Part shown: piece after piece, positions 43,050-53,344 of the stretch
Position numbering within the stretch: position 1 is the stretch's first letter
Layout of the letters: each line of letters opens with the position of its first letter
Assembly (NCBI GenBank): GCA_049999765.1
Contig: JBNGIQ010009014.1
Coordinates: forward strand, 18,162 to 82,161
Source: Phaeoceros laevis
Lineage: Eukaryota; Anthocerotophyta; Anthocerotopsida; Notothyladales
DNA length: 64,000 nt
Reading direction: 5' to 3'
The notes under the pieces: generated by a model
The model's input: the letters and a program-made list of their open reading frames with translations, nothing else
Told to the model about the DNA's origin: nothing
Databases searched by the model: none
Position numbers and translations under genes: made by a program

Positions 43050-43995
43050 CTAACGTAAGGGCCCATCTCCACTCTAGGGGCGCGCCTACATGCCACTGCT
43101 AGGCTCCTGGGGGAGTCCCCCTCAGGCATTGCACCACGTCTTTGGGCTGGCATAGAGCTTTGTGGAGATCATCAGCGCTTTGTGTTCTCCAAACGGAGAG
43201 TCTGCGCCCTGGGCTACAAATACTTCGCACACTCTCAGCGCTTCAAACACAGCAGCAGCATTCATAGGGAGCATATTCCGGTGCCACTCTGCTCGCCTCC
43301 AGCACGTACCTAGCCATGGCTCCCACCCTTCTTACCCGGCTACTATCCATGAGCGGGGCCATTCCAGAATAATCTGCCAGTCATGTCCTGCCAGAGCTTT
43401 CACAGACCGCCCTGGAGGCTCTGTCCTTGCTCCCAATCGAGAAGGCCCACCCTCGACCGGTACTGGGGACCTGGCGAGCGCGGGCATCAGGAGGAAGGAG
43501 CACATGGCCTCACTCTCCGGCCGACCCCCCAGAATGGTCCCATGCCACAGCGCCACTCATTCAAGAAGCCCCTTCGTCGTCCTCATAGTCTGCTGCACCT
43601 GTGTGGTCGAAGAGCTGCAGGTACGCCTCCAGCGCCCGATGGGCTGCGGCCAAGCTCGGCGGGACGGAGGCCCCTGCTTCGGTCAGACGCTGGATCTCGG
43701 CCACCACCTCTGCGGCCAGCAGTCTCGTCCCTTCCCTGCACCTCAACGGCCGGATGGCGTCTACCGGTCGTGCTCGCTTTTGCAGCCACTCTGGCCCCGT
43801 CCCCTCGCCTCGATCCAGTCGGCCCGGGCGATGCTTGCTCTCCCTCTTCGGCATTGCGATCGTGATCTTCCACCTGCTTCGCTGAGCGCACCTCCTTGGA
43901 GCTCTGCCCCAACCTAAGCTTGGCTCAAGTGATGGCCTGCCTGCTGCCAGGACAGCTCCCCTCTGGATTCAAGAAGGCCGTTCAGAGGGCGCGGG
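43050..43995. other. GC-rich island with unassigned open frames, possible TE relic
   Basis: Composition shifts to markedly higher GC than the flanks. A 97-residue minus-strand frame (43561-43854) has a helical segment LLAAEVVAEIQRLTEAGASV followed by an acidic end, and a 251-residue plus-strand frame (43162-43917) overlaps it, as expected for GC-rich DNA lacking stops. I recognise no reverse transcriptase, integrase or zinc knuckle. It may be a fragment of a retroelement gag-like gene or a low-copy GC-rich insertion. Confidence 0.3.
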
Positions 43996-44159
43996 GGCTA
44001 CTTGGAGGAGCTGTCGAGTAGTCACCCTAGATAGAATGAAAGCCATCTGCATTCCCCTCCTGCTGTTCTGAACTTCTGGTTATCCCATGTGGTGGGCATT
44101 GTGTATGTACTTTTACGATAATAACAATAATAGTAACAGAGAAGCAGGAAGTCGAAGCG

Positions 44160-47100
44160 TCAGGATTCAGAACCGAGGGAATAACACTCCCCATCCTTGA
44201 AGTGATATACCTTGTCCCGAACAACTAGAATCTCCCTGCACTGTGTGGAGAGCAGATTTGACGCATTTCGACAGGCTTCTGCCCCTGTCCGGCTCGGCAC
44301 CGGCCTTCCGACTGGACTTTTTGAATGGCTAGTCAGCCTTCTGTGGTGTTCACGCGGTCGGCCCAGATGTCGAGGCGGTATGACTAGATCCCCGGAAACT
44401 TTTGACATACCATGCTGCTTCTGAGGAATGTACCCTCCCTTCTTCAGCCTTAAGTTTGTCTGGCCCAACATGCGGTATACTAGGTTGTTTTGTGCGTGTT
44501 TGAGGTCTCCTGCCAAAAAAGTTTGTACTTCCTGGTTGTGCTCGATCCAACTTTGCCCAGGCTTCTTCCGTTCAGCACCAGTTTCTCTCAGATTCTGCAC
44601 CTTCGCTAACTGGTCCAGAAGGCCAGCATCTTCATAGATGTTTGACATTAGTAAGTATGCAGCACCGTGATTGGGCTGTAGATGCACTGCGCCCTCAAAG
44701 GCCTGTTCTCCCAGCTCCACATTGCCATGCTTCTGACATGCACCCAAGAGACACAACCACATGGCAAGGTCAGGCTGCATTGGCATTGTTGTCATCAGCT
44801 CCTGTATGCTCGCGAAGCATCCCGCACGTCCAAACAGGTCCACCAGACTCACGTAATGATGGATCTCTGGAGTTATCCCATGATCTCGGGTCATGGATGA
44901 GAAGTACTCAACACCTTTATCGACTAGCCCAGTATGACTGCATGCGGAGAGCAGCGATAGAAATGTAACTCTATTGGGAGTCACTGCCAGTAGCTGCATT
45001 TTTTCATAGCAGTCCAAGCTTCCTGCAAAGTCCCCTTGTCGGGCATAACCAGCACTTAATGCGTTCCATAACACAACATCAGCCTCAGGCACTGCATCAA
45101 AAACAGCCTGAGCTTCCACCATGCTTGCACATCTCCCATATGCAGTAACAAGACTGCTCGCTATAAAAGGACTCACTTTGGGGTCACCGGAGGCAAGAGT
45201 GTGATGCAGCTGCCTTACCATGAGTAGGTTACCAGTGTAGCCACAGGCTTGCAAGACCCACATTATTGTTATTTCATCCAAGCTAACACTGTCCTGTCGC
45301 ATGTAACGGTACAGCTGCAACGCCTTCTCAACTTGACCCTGCTCAACATAAGCCGCCAGCATCGTGTTCCATATCACTACGTTCCGTTGGGACAACCCAT
45401 CAAACACCTTCCTAGCATCCACAGTGCTGCCACACTTTCCGTACATACTAACCAGAGTGCTCCCGACAAATATATCTAGATCACAAGCCTTCATACGGAC
45501 CTGAGCATGGATAGCCTTCCCCTTTTCAAGAGACACTACACTAATGCACTGGCCATCCACCACATCGTAATTTTCTTTCTCTGCTAACAGGCCTACCGCT
45601 TGGAGCATGGTCACAAAAGTACGATCATTAGCACTGACGCCTTTCTCTTGCATCATATAATACTGTGCCAGGGCCTTGTCACATTGCCCATGTTCAACGT
45701 AAGTCATAAGCAATGCAGTCCACGACACCACATTCCGGTGAGACAAACCATCAAAAACATCCTGTGAATTGACGATTCTTCCACACTTCCCGTACATACT
45801 AATGAGGGTATTACCAACAAAGACATCTGCATGGTAGCCCTTCCTGCGGGCTTCAGCATGTATCACCCTCCCCTTCTGGAAAGACCTAGCTTTGGTAGGT
45901 AGCCCATCCACCATAACATAATCCTCCTTCCCTGCCAACAAGCAACATGATTGGAGTGCTCCAACAAAAGTGCGATCATTTGGACTCACAGATGCCTCCC
46001 TCATCTGTCCATAAAGCCATAATGCTTCCTCTGCTTGGTCGCATTCAACATATGCTGCGAGCATTGCAGTCCATGTAACCACATCACCCCTGGAGGATAT
46101 GTCAAACACTTCTTGCGCATCTGCAATGCTCTTGCACTTGCCATACATACTAATAAGTGTGATGCCCAGGAAGATATCACAACTGAACCTAGTTCTAAGT
46201 GCATCAGCATGTACTTCCTTTCCCTTATTTAAAGACTCTGCTTTAGTTGATTGACCATTCACAGTCACAATATCTTCCTTGCTTGCAAGAGTACCACATG
46301 CTTGCAGAGTTCTAACGAAGGTCCAAGCGTCTGGACTCACCCCTTCCTCCCGTATTTCTCGATACAGCTGTAGAACTTTTTCTGGTTGGTCCTGCTCAAC
46401 ATATGCTCCTAACATGGCATTACATGACACCACATTACGCTGGGCCAACCCATTAAATACATTCTGCGCATCCACGATACTCCCACATTTCCCATACATA
46501 CTAACCAGGGTGTTCCCAACATATACATCTGAATCATAGCCTTTCAGCTGGGCAGCAGCAAGTATTGCGTTCCCCTTTTCAAGAGACTTCATTTTGACCA
46601 TTTGCCCACCCACGTCAACAGCTTCTTCCTTAGCTGCCAGCATACCACAGGCTTGGAGTGCAGTTACAAAGGTCCGATTACTTGAACCCACCCCTTCCTT
46701 CTGCATTTGTTCATATAGCTGTAAAGCCTTTTCTGGTTGGCCCGTATCCACATATGCCGTGAGCATTGCATTCCATGATACCACATCACGCTCCGGCCAT
46801 TTGTCAAACACAAACTGCGCATCCAGCATGCTCCCACACTTGCCATACATGTCAATCAGACATGTGCGCACAATCACATTAGATAGACACCCGTACTTCA
46901 AAGCTTCTGCATGTATGTGCTTGACTTCGTCCAGATTGGCTATGCTGCCACATGCTTTCAGTAGACTCACAAAAGTGTATGAGTTTGGTTGCACCCCTTC
47001 TTCTTGCATCCACTGGTAGCATCTCAGTGCCTTATCACCTTGCCCGGAAGCAGTAAAACCGGATATCACAGCTGTCCACGAGGAGACACTTCGTTGTGGC

Positions 47101-47723
47101 AACCTGTGAAATATCTGGAGTGCATCTTCTAAGCCTCCACACTTCACCAACGTGCCCACCACGCATTCCCCAAGAAACCCAGTGGTTTCCAGGCCATGAT
47201 TGACCATATGGGCATGCACTCGCTTAGCGTGAACCAGAGCCTTCCTTTCTGAGCACGCCTTCAAAAGGCATCTATACATTTTCACAGAGGGAGCGATGCC
47301 CATTTTGCCTGTGCCCAACAGAACATCCAGGGCCTTGTCCAGCTGTCCATGCTCGCAGAGCTTTTGAAGTTCATCAGCTGGTTTGGAGCCCACGACAGAC
47401 AAAGACACTTTCAGTGTTTTCCCCAGGCCAGATTGTGGTTGGGCATCCAGGGTGGCTGGCGATGAATTACCCATTCGACAATCGCACATGCTGTTCAGCC
47501 GCAGAAACTCTGTTCTTTTGTTGCCATCCGGGTCCAACAAGCGTCTCTGCTGTATCAGTAATGTTGCAGCAAGAGGTACACCAAAATCAACGTGACCTCT
47601 TGCCGGGCGTCCGCAAGATGCAGTATTTGTAAATGGAGAATTCATGCCCTGTCTACCCAGCTGCCCGAACATCCCAATGGGTATAAGAAGATATTCCATC
47701 AATGCCCGTCTTCGGAGAATCAA
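44160..47723 (-). CDS. Long PLS-class PPR protein, E/E+ ending with DYW remnant (PPR-3)
   Basis: A 1187-residue intronless minus-strand frame. The N-terminal ~150 residues contain no repeats; the array starts at HGQLDKALDVLLGTGKMGIA and includes the block shared with the paralogues (GECVVGTLVKCGGLEDALQI). Four units have the extended L motif (CGMLAAKEEAVDVGGQMVKM and relatives). The E region (YVSLVDLFGRAGCFASIQEL; LGACQKHGNVELGEQAFEGA) is followed by E+ (KKPGQSWIEHNQEVQTFLAG) and then DLKHAQNNLVYRMLGQTNLR and LKKGGYIP, which resembles the start of a DYW domain (GDxxHPQ...L...LKEAGYVPD). After that the sequence becomes unrelated and ends without the HxE or zinc Cys motifs. So this gene seems to have lost a DYW domain by decay rather than never having one. 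Role inferred: organelle RNA binding. Confidence 0.9.
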   Translation of the reverse strand: MILRRRALMEYLLIPIGMFGQLGRQGMNSPFTNTASCGRPARGHVDFGVPLAATLLIQQRRLLDPDGNKRTEFLRLNSMCDCRMGNSSPATLDAQPQSGLGKTLKVSLSVVGSKPADELQKLCEHGQLDKALDVLLGTGKMGIAPSVKMYRCLLKACSERKALVHAKRVHAHMVNHGLETTGFLGECVVGTLVKCGGLEDALQIFHRLPQRSVSSWTAVISGFTASGQGDKALRCYQWMQEEGVQPNSYTFVSLLKACGSIANLDEVKHIHAEALKYGCLSNVIVRTCLIDMYGKCGSMLDAQFVFDKWPERDVVSWNAMLTAYVDTGQPEKALQLYEQMQKEGVGSSNRTFVTALQACGMLAAKEEAVDVGGQMVKMKSLEKGNAILAAAQLKGYDSDVYVGNTLVSMYGKCGSIVDAQNVFNGLAQRNVVSCNAMLGAYVEQDQPEKVLQLYREIREEGVSPDAWTFVRTLQACGTLASKEDIVTVNGQSTKAESLNKGKEVHADALRTRFSCDIFLGITLISMYGKCKSIADAQEVFDISSRGDVVTWTAMLAAYVECDQAEEALWLYGQMREASVSPNDRTFVGALQSCCLLAGKEDYVMVDGLPTKARSFQKGRVIHAEARRKGYHADVFVGNTLISMYGKCGRIVNSQDVFDGLSHRNVVSWTALLMTYVEHGQCDKALAQYYMMQEKGVSANDRTFVTMLQAVGLLAEKENYDVVDGQCISVVSLEKGKAIHAQVRMKACDLDIFVGSTLVSMYGKCGSTVDARKVFDGLSQRNVVIWNTMLAAYVEQGQVEKALQLYRYMRQDSVSLDEITIMWVLQACGYTGNLLMVRQLHHTLASGDPKVSPFIASSLVTAYGRCASMVEAQAVFDAVPEADVVLWNALSAGYARQGDFAGSLDCYEKMQLLAVTPNRVTFLSLLSACSHTGLVDKGVEYFSSMTRDHGITPEIHHYVSLVDLFGRAGCFASIQELMTTMPMQPDLAMWLCLLGACQKHGNVELGEQAFEGAVHLQPNHGAAYLLMSNIYEDAGLLDQLAKVQNLRETGAERKKPGQSWIEHNQEVQTFLAGDLKHAQNNLVYRMLGQTNLRLKKGGYIPQKQHGMSKVSGDLVIPPRHLGRPREHHRRLTSHSKSPVGRPVPSRTGAEACRNASNLLSTQCREILVVRDKVYHFKDGECYSLGSES

Positions 47724-48143
47724 CCAGGTGATCCAGGCTTTTTCCTCCTCCTGGTACTTTGAGCTTCAACCGGTGCTCCAGCATGAACTGTGACAAGGCC
47801 CTGCCTTATCAAGCCTATTGTCCAATCACTCCACTGCATTCTAGACCACCACATTGGATCTTCTTGGGATCGGACTTCAAGGTTGCAAGGCTCGAAAAGT
47901 ATGCCCAACATCCCAGGCCCCGCCATAGCTGCACGTGAGTAACGAGAACAACCAAGGATGACGGACTTCCGGCTAGCTCTCGCACTTCGTACAACCGTAG
48001 CACACACTCATCCTGTATAAAACGGAATTTTCCTTCCACACCATCGAAGTGATGGTAGCTGAACTCACGCAGTGTAGTAATAATGAGCCTGGAGTCTAAT
48101 ATCAATTCTCTTTTGGATTACGGGCATCTCAGAGATCGTGGTC
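47724..48143. promoter_or_regulatory. Divergent interval, PPR-3 / bL27m
   Basis: A 420-bp interval between divergent start codons. It must hold both promoters and leaders. I see no TATA box or repeat. Confidence 0.4.
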
Positions 48144-48876
48144 ATGGCACGAGCTGCAGCGCAGGGCGTGAGGAGCCTGCTGTCCCGTTTATCCTTTTCG
48201 CCGTCTCTACTTCGTCATGCCGTCTGCCAAGGTGCTTCACATGTCTACTGGTGCTCGCTGGATCATCACAGTGGCTCAGCGGTCATCTCCAGTCTCATGG
48301 TCTGTTGCCTGTTGTGACCGCAGATGTTCCAGGTGGAGAGACTGGGGCTTTGAATCTTGTCTTCAGACGTTGGGCGACCAAGAAGGCTGGAGGATCCACT
48401 CAGAATGGCCGGGACTCCCTGCCGAAATATCTGGGAGTCAAAAAGTTTGGGGGCGAGGTATGTAGACCCCGTTGAATGCAACATTGCTGGCAAAAGTTTC
48501 TTTCACCTACAGTCACAAGCTGCTCGGATGTAGGGATTTTTATGCCAGGATTGTACGCGACGCAGATGCCATAGCTCAAGGGGCAAGGTTTAGGTTTATC
48601 TCGCATTAAAGTCCTGTGTCTTTGCAGAGAGTGATCCCTGGCAACATCATTGTGCGGCAAAGAGGTACTAGGTTTCACCCAGGAGATTTTGTAGGTATGG
48701 GGAAGGATCACACACTTTTCGCTCTCAGCGCAGGGCAAGTACGATTTGCCAAGAACAAGCTTACTGGTCGGAAATGGGTACATGTTGATCCTGTTGGGGG
48801 GACACCCATTCATCCTGTCTATCTCAAATGCAAGGCGGAAACTTCTGGTGCTGTGCATCCTGACGCAGCGAAGTAG
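48144..48876 (+). CDS. Organellar (mitochondrial-type) ribosomal protein bL27
   Basis: Three exons join in phase: 48144-48231, 48333-48457 and 48628-48876, giving 153 residues. The presequence [20 protein letters not shown] is basic and Ser-rich, typical of mitochondrial import, ending near VFRRWATKK. The mature part begins with the bL27 signature [20 protein letters not shown], then [40 protein letters not shown] and GKWVHVDP-like [14 protein letters not shown]. In bacteria the N-terminus of bL27 reaches the peptidyl-transferase centre. [21 protein letters not shown] is what I recall for plant mitochondrial L27; the plastid form is also possible. The family is normally short, and the C-terminal ~30 residues here ([20 protein letters not shown]) are a small extension. 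Confidence 0.93.
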
Positions 48877-50312
48877 TATATAATCCTGATGCAGCGAATC
48901 ACTAGGACAGGATGGCAGGTTGGCACATCTCCAAGAGATGCATGCCGTCAATCCTCTTGTTTCAGATACATTCAAGGAACTCTGAGAGGCACTGAACTTG
49001 CGGTGCAGGGACAAGTAACGTCGCAGTCGCAGATTGCAAGGGAAAGCCGACTAGAGTATGTCAACCGAACTGGCGAGACAGCACCTTCTGTGAGCCTCTG
49101 AAGCCCACCAGATGCACCTGAAGAATCACTTGGTTATCTTGCAGCATCAGTTTAGGCACTATCTATTCCGCAAGCCATTTCTTCGGCAAGATATTGAGCG
49201 AGGTTGATGCCTCTGAAAACTGGACTATGTACATTTCTCTGAATTTGCATCAGGCTGGCCTCTTTTCCACTGTTTTGGTTGGCTGTTCTTCAAGGAGGAT
49301 GTGAAACGAGGCTGGTCTTTGAGCTTCCAGAAGATCGTAGCGATTTGCTTACAGACTTCAGAACTTGGTGAAGTAGATTGGAACAGCTGAGATCCTAGTT
49401 TTGTCACCCAACTTCAAGCGGACAAAGCGTGTTTGCATCCCTCTTGAAGTCTTGTATAATCTGTCAAAAGACCTGTTGATGTTGAAAACCATGTTGATCT
49501 TCATGTGGAAGACATGTTGAACACCATCTTGCCATCTGGTAAGACTTGGTCAAGTCCCCGTCCCTTGAAGTACTGGATGAGTACCGGAGCGGTTTAATCT
49601 GTAGGTCAGAATTATGCTGCCTTTTGCTTTGCTACTGATCTGAATCCAACCTTTGCAATGTCTGCGTCAACTACTTCTACTGTCCGTACTGATGGCCGAA
49701 AGCTCAATGGACGCCAGGTACATATCAGTCAATTGGAATGGGACACCACATCTGCATTGCTGTACTCGAGGCAGAACTTTCATGAATGTAACGTCGTCAA
49801 GTGACTCAAGTCCAATCCGATAATTTGAAACAGACCGACTATTCCTGGTTAGAAGGACAGTTGAGGCACATCAAGGCTCAAGCTCCAGGCTGTCGATTCA
49901 AAGCTCATTAGGTGAGCCGGGAAGTGACCATAAACATAGACTATTACAAGGAGTTCATTATGGTCACTTGAGTTTCTGCTATAATTCGCGCCAGCCCACT
50001 GTCTACCTGGCCAGCCTACAGGCACAGCATTCATGGACGAGAGAGATGGCGTATCTTCCCTCCTGGTAGCGATGGTGTCGAAGTGGACATGATTGTGGCA
50101 ATGAGGTGGCAGAGTATTTCAATGACCGCTCTGTTCGCCTTCTTGGCCTTCTTGCCCAGTCTCTCCTTCCCCCTCTGAACAATGCACCCCAGGCTTCTCC
50201 AGAAATGTGGCGCTGCAGCACCAACGATCTCCAGTACCGGCCGCTTTCCGGTAATGGTGTCCCTTGTTGGATCTGCGATTGGCACCCCGTCAGCTCCAAC
50301 TGATCCAAAGGA
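48877..50312. other. Intergenic, nothing recognised
   Basis: About 1.4 kb between bL27 and the type II membrane protein gene. Frames are short. A 66-codon frame directly after the bL27 stop (48889-49101) may be 3' UTR. No RNA gene or repeat is seen. Confidence 0.45.
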
Positions 50313-52178
50313 GTGAGCTCATTTTTGGCGATGGGGTTCAATCCGGAACTGCGGGCGAAGGGTGTCAAGGCCGCAGGGAAGGGGAGCTGGCTGGGGAGCC
50401 GCTGGGACTTTGCAATCGCAGACAAGATGTCGAGGAAGTATTTCAAGTTCAAAGTACAATCCACCATCTCCATCTGCGTGTGCATGGTCCTCTTCACCAT
50501 TTTGCTTTTCGTCTGGTGCGCGGTGGACCCTGGGAAAGTGACGATGGATCAGCAACCCTGGGGGGAGGGTGCTCCTAGGTGGCGGATCCTGAGGCGCTCT
50601 GATTTGCACCAAGCGTTTTCTTGGACAAAGGCGTCGGCTTTGACATGGGAGGGGCCTCAGGAGGGCTTGGCCCTGCAGGGGATGGGCCTGCTCTTCCGCC
50701 GTGGTTCTCGGGGGATGCGCGAGCTGTTTGTGGCTCATCTGGGCGAGGCAACCAACTCCGAGGAGCTGCGGATCTTCCTCAGAACGTTGCACAGAAGTGG
50801 GATTCCTGCCAGATCGGATGTGGTTCTCCTCTTCCCGTGTAGTCCCGTGCCTAGGGAATTTTCACAAGTCATTCGCTCTGAAGCGAGGAGTTTCCGCAAC
50901 CTTCTGCTACAAAATGCAGGAATCAGCTTAGATGGCAAGAGGTCGTCATTGCTGCAGGAAGGCGACACTTCAGGCTCGCTGACGAACCCCACTCACGATC
51001 CAGTAATCTTGTCTACAAGTCGAGATCAGGGGACAGGGAAGTTGAACGAGTTTTCTTCGGATTTTTCAGCTGATTCGTTGGCCTCCAATGCATCTGTGAG
51101 TGTCTTGAACATCATGGCGTACAGAAAATCGGCGGAAGCCAACATGGGCCCAACGCAGCCGAGTTTGTGGGGTGATGCCAGCTCCTCTGAGGAACTAGAA
51201 GAAGCTCCACAATGGGCAGCGTGGGGATCCATTGCTGGATTTGAGATGCAAGAACTCGATCCTACAGAAACACTCAGGGGCTTCATGGACAAGCCCGTGA
51301 GCCAGCTGAGGAGGTGGGTTTGCTATCAGATGATCCTGGGAATGGTGAAGATGAACTACAGGCACGTGATCCTTGCGGAGATCGGTGGGGTGACGTTTCT
51401 GGGAGATCCTCTAGCAAGCCTTCGGAAACGAGATGGCCTGTGCCTTGCCACAGAGGATCGGACATGGAATGAAGCTCCTGCTGCCCACGAAGAAACCTTG
51501 CAGCAAGCAATGGAACGTCTCGCCGGATTAGGGAAACAGGAGGTAGATGAACATGCCACCGAGACAGAGGAAAGGGTGGAAGATGATGAAGTAGTGGAAC
51601 GCACGAGATTAGGTCAGGAGAGCCGGGAGGAAGGAACTGAGAGGAGTATACTGGAAGCCAGGAGGAGGAGGAAGGGACCAAGGAGGAGGAGGAAGCAGTT
51701 GGGAACACCTGGCCTGATTGAGGATTTGTACGGCAAGCAGCTCTGGAGATCCTTGGAGAAGGAGGAGAAAGAGAAGCCAGTGATGAGCAGTGCCATTGTG
51801 ATGGGGGGTATCAGACCCATACGAAGCCTCACCAATTCCATGGCCACTGAGATCGTGCGGGTTGCGCTGCAGAGGAAGAATAAGCACAGCTTTCACGACA
51901 AAGCCCTGATCAACTACTTGGTCCACAAAAGCTCTGTATTAGGTGGTAAGGTATTGGATCACATCAAGCTGGTGACCAACACGGAATCACTGGTACATGT
52001 ATTGCAGGGGACACAGCAACAGAATCCTTTTACCACAGCTCAAGGCACTCCTTACATGGCGGTTGTGGGATACCGACATGAGAAACAGCACAGCCTTATT
52101 TCAGAGCTTGTTCACCAGGACATATGTGCTTCTCCAGCAGATGCAGCTGCTTACAGTGATTGCAAACCCACCTCTTAG
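50313..52178 (+). CDS. Type II membrane protein of unknown function, possibly Golgi; intronless
   Basis: A 621-residue single frame. A short basic cytosolic N-terminus (SRKYFKFKVQ) precedes one membrane segment (about residues 50-70, STISICVCMVLFTILLFVWC), a signal-anchor layout common to Golgi glycosyltransferases. The lumenal part has conserved-looking blocks: GMRELFVAHLGEATNSEELR, LRTLHRSGIPARSDVVLLFP, VCYQMILGMVKMNYRHVILA and GVTFLGDPLASLRKRDGLCL, then an acidic, low-complexity, Glu/Arg-rich insert (about 390-460), then KALINYLVHKSSVLGGKVLD and a C-terminal GTPYMAVVGYRHEKQHSLIS. No DxD metal motif is obvious. I recall plant proteins of this kind annotated only as uncharacterised, so I assign no reaction. 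The start Met at 50313 is followed by a second at codon 7 (50331). Confidence 0.75.
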   Translation: MSSFLAMGFNPELRAKGVKAAGKGSWLGSRWDFAIADKMSRKYFKFKVQSTISICVCMVLFTILLFVWCAVDPGKVTMDQQPWGEGAPRWRILRRSDLHQAFSWTKASALTWEGPQEGLALQGMGLLFRRGSRGMRELFVAHLGEATNSEELRIFLRTLHRSGIPARSDVVLLFPCSPVPREFSQVIRSEARSFRNLLLQNAGISLDGKRSSLLQEGDTSGSLTNPTHDPVILSTSRDQGTGKLNEFSSDFSADSLASNASVSVLNIMAYRKSAEANMGPTQPSLWGDASSSEELEEAPQWAAWGSIAGFEMQELDPTETLRGFMDKPVSQLRRWVCYQMILGMVKMNYRHVILAEIGGVTFLGDPLASLRKRDGLCLATEDRTWNEAPAAHEETLQQAMERLAGLGKQEVDEHATETEERVEDDEVVERTRLGQESREEGTERSILEARRRRKGPRRRRKQLGTPGLIEDLYGKQLWRSLEKEEKEKPVMSSAIVMGGIRPIRSLTNSMATEIVRVALQRKNKHSFHDKALINYLVHKSSVLGGKVLDHIKLVTNTESLVHVLQGTQQQNPFTTAQGTPYMAVVGYRHEKQHSLISELVHQDICASPADAAAYSDCKPTS

Positions 52179-53344
52179 ATGGAAATCACGAATTTCTGCA
52201 GCTGGGGGCTATGGGCCAAGGAAAAGGAGAAGGACGATTTATACCAGATTTTGCTGGTCCATTTCTGAGGGGGACGAACAGGTTTTTCACCCATGATTGG
52301 CTTGAACTCATTTCTGACAGGAAGCTGGTCCTGGACAGAATCAGCTGCATTGTCGTGGTTAACACCCCTCTCACCTGACTTAGCAATGTGTTGCCTCCTC
52401 AAAAAGGGTCTTCCTTGGTAAGAACTCATCTGGTTATATATGGTCTTCAAAGGTCAGTACTTGCAGCTCATGTATTCCGGTCTAACTCTTGCCTTTGGTC
52501 TCGCAGCTTTCAAACCCAGGGCCAAATCATGGGCCCCTCAGATGCTGCAACGGATCTGCAGCACCCACAGGATCCAAGATCCGCGATGGTGATCTTAGGC
52601 CTGACAACACAAACCGGAACAACTCATTGTCATGTGTCGTGCTGTGCAAACCCACCTGTAAGCACGTACTGTAGATGCGATATCATGGTGTCTAGCTAGC
52701 CATCCAAGCGCGGAAGGTCCCTTCACCTTTCCGCTTCCTGAATTGGGATCACAAGCTCTTGCAAACTGTGCCCTTGCTATTATACATGAATCTAGGCGAA
52801 ATGTTTCATCTGTTGCATTCACCAAACAAAGTCACCGTATTCATTCCACGGGAGACATTCGACCTTGAACATCGGGCACAACTCGGCATTCTTGCCCTGC
52901 GCTCTGGTGCAAGTGATTTGGGCTAGACCGCATTGACCTTGGTCGCGATGTAGACATCATAAGTCTATGTGTCAACTCAAAGCCTTGTAGGAGTCTGCAA
53001 GCAAGCCAAGAGAGAGCTGCTCGACTCTTACAAGGATCCGCAATGCCGGTGACCTAGCTACTGGAAGTCGTGAAGATATTGTATCGCGCTATGCTCTTAC
53101 GAGGATCCGCAATGCCGGTGACCTAGCTACTGTTTAAAGTGTTTCCGACCTACCATTATGATTCAGGCTACAGTCGAAGCCCGCCTGGAACTTGGTCCCT
53201 TTCAATTTGAACACACCACGTATCTTACTGGAGCCGAACTTCAGCTGCTTTACTACCAAGTTAGGTATCTTTACGTTTCAAAGGTCCTAAGAGGGGCTCT
53301 GCTTGCTAGAGGTTCCGCGGTGCTGCAGCTCGCGTAGGACAGCC
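52179..53344. other. Intergenic region with a 39-bp direct repeat
   Basis: About 1.2 kb between the membrane protein gene and AQR. It has a short direct repeat (53025-53063 and 53094-53132) a few hundred bases upstream of AQR and otherwise nothing I recognise. Confidence 0.5.
53025..53132. repeat. 39-bp direct repeat upstream of AQR
   Basis: The block starting CTCTTAC(A/G)AGGATCCGC and continuing AATGCCGGTGACCTAGCTAC occurs at 53025-53063 and again at 53094-53132, with one mismatch, 30 bp apart. It lies about 210 bp before the AQR start codon, so it may be in the promoter or 5' UTR. Confidence 0.9.

Larger units (their letters stand above)
41694..44159. other. Gene-poor 2.5-kb stretch
   Basis: No gene is recognised. 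It holds a decayed tRNA-like sequence on the minus strand (about 42602-42672) and a GC-rich segment (about 43050-44000) with several overlapping open frames. The rest (41700-42600 and 42680-43040) is of ordinary composition with short frames only. Confidence 0.5.

Noticed and set aside
43162-43917. 251-codon plus-strand frame as a gene
   Set aside because: GC-rich DNA with open frames on both strands; Pro/Arg/Ser-rich product without domains. Kept only as a compositional island.
48400-49014. 204-codon minus-strand frame
   Set aside because: Antisense to bL27 exons and introns; the plus strand has a complete, conserved gene here.
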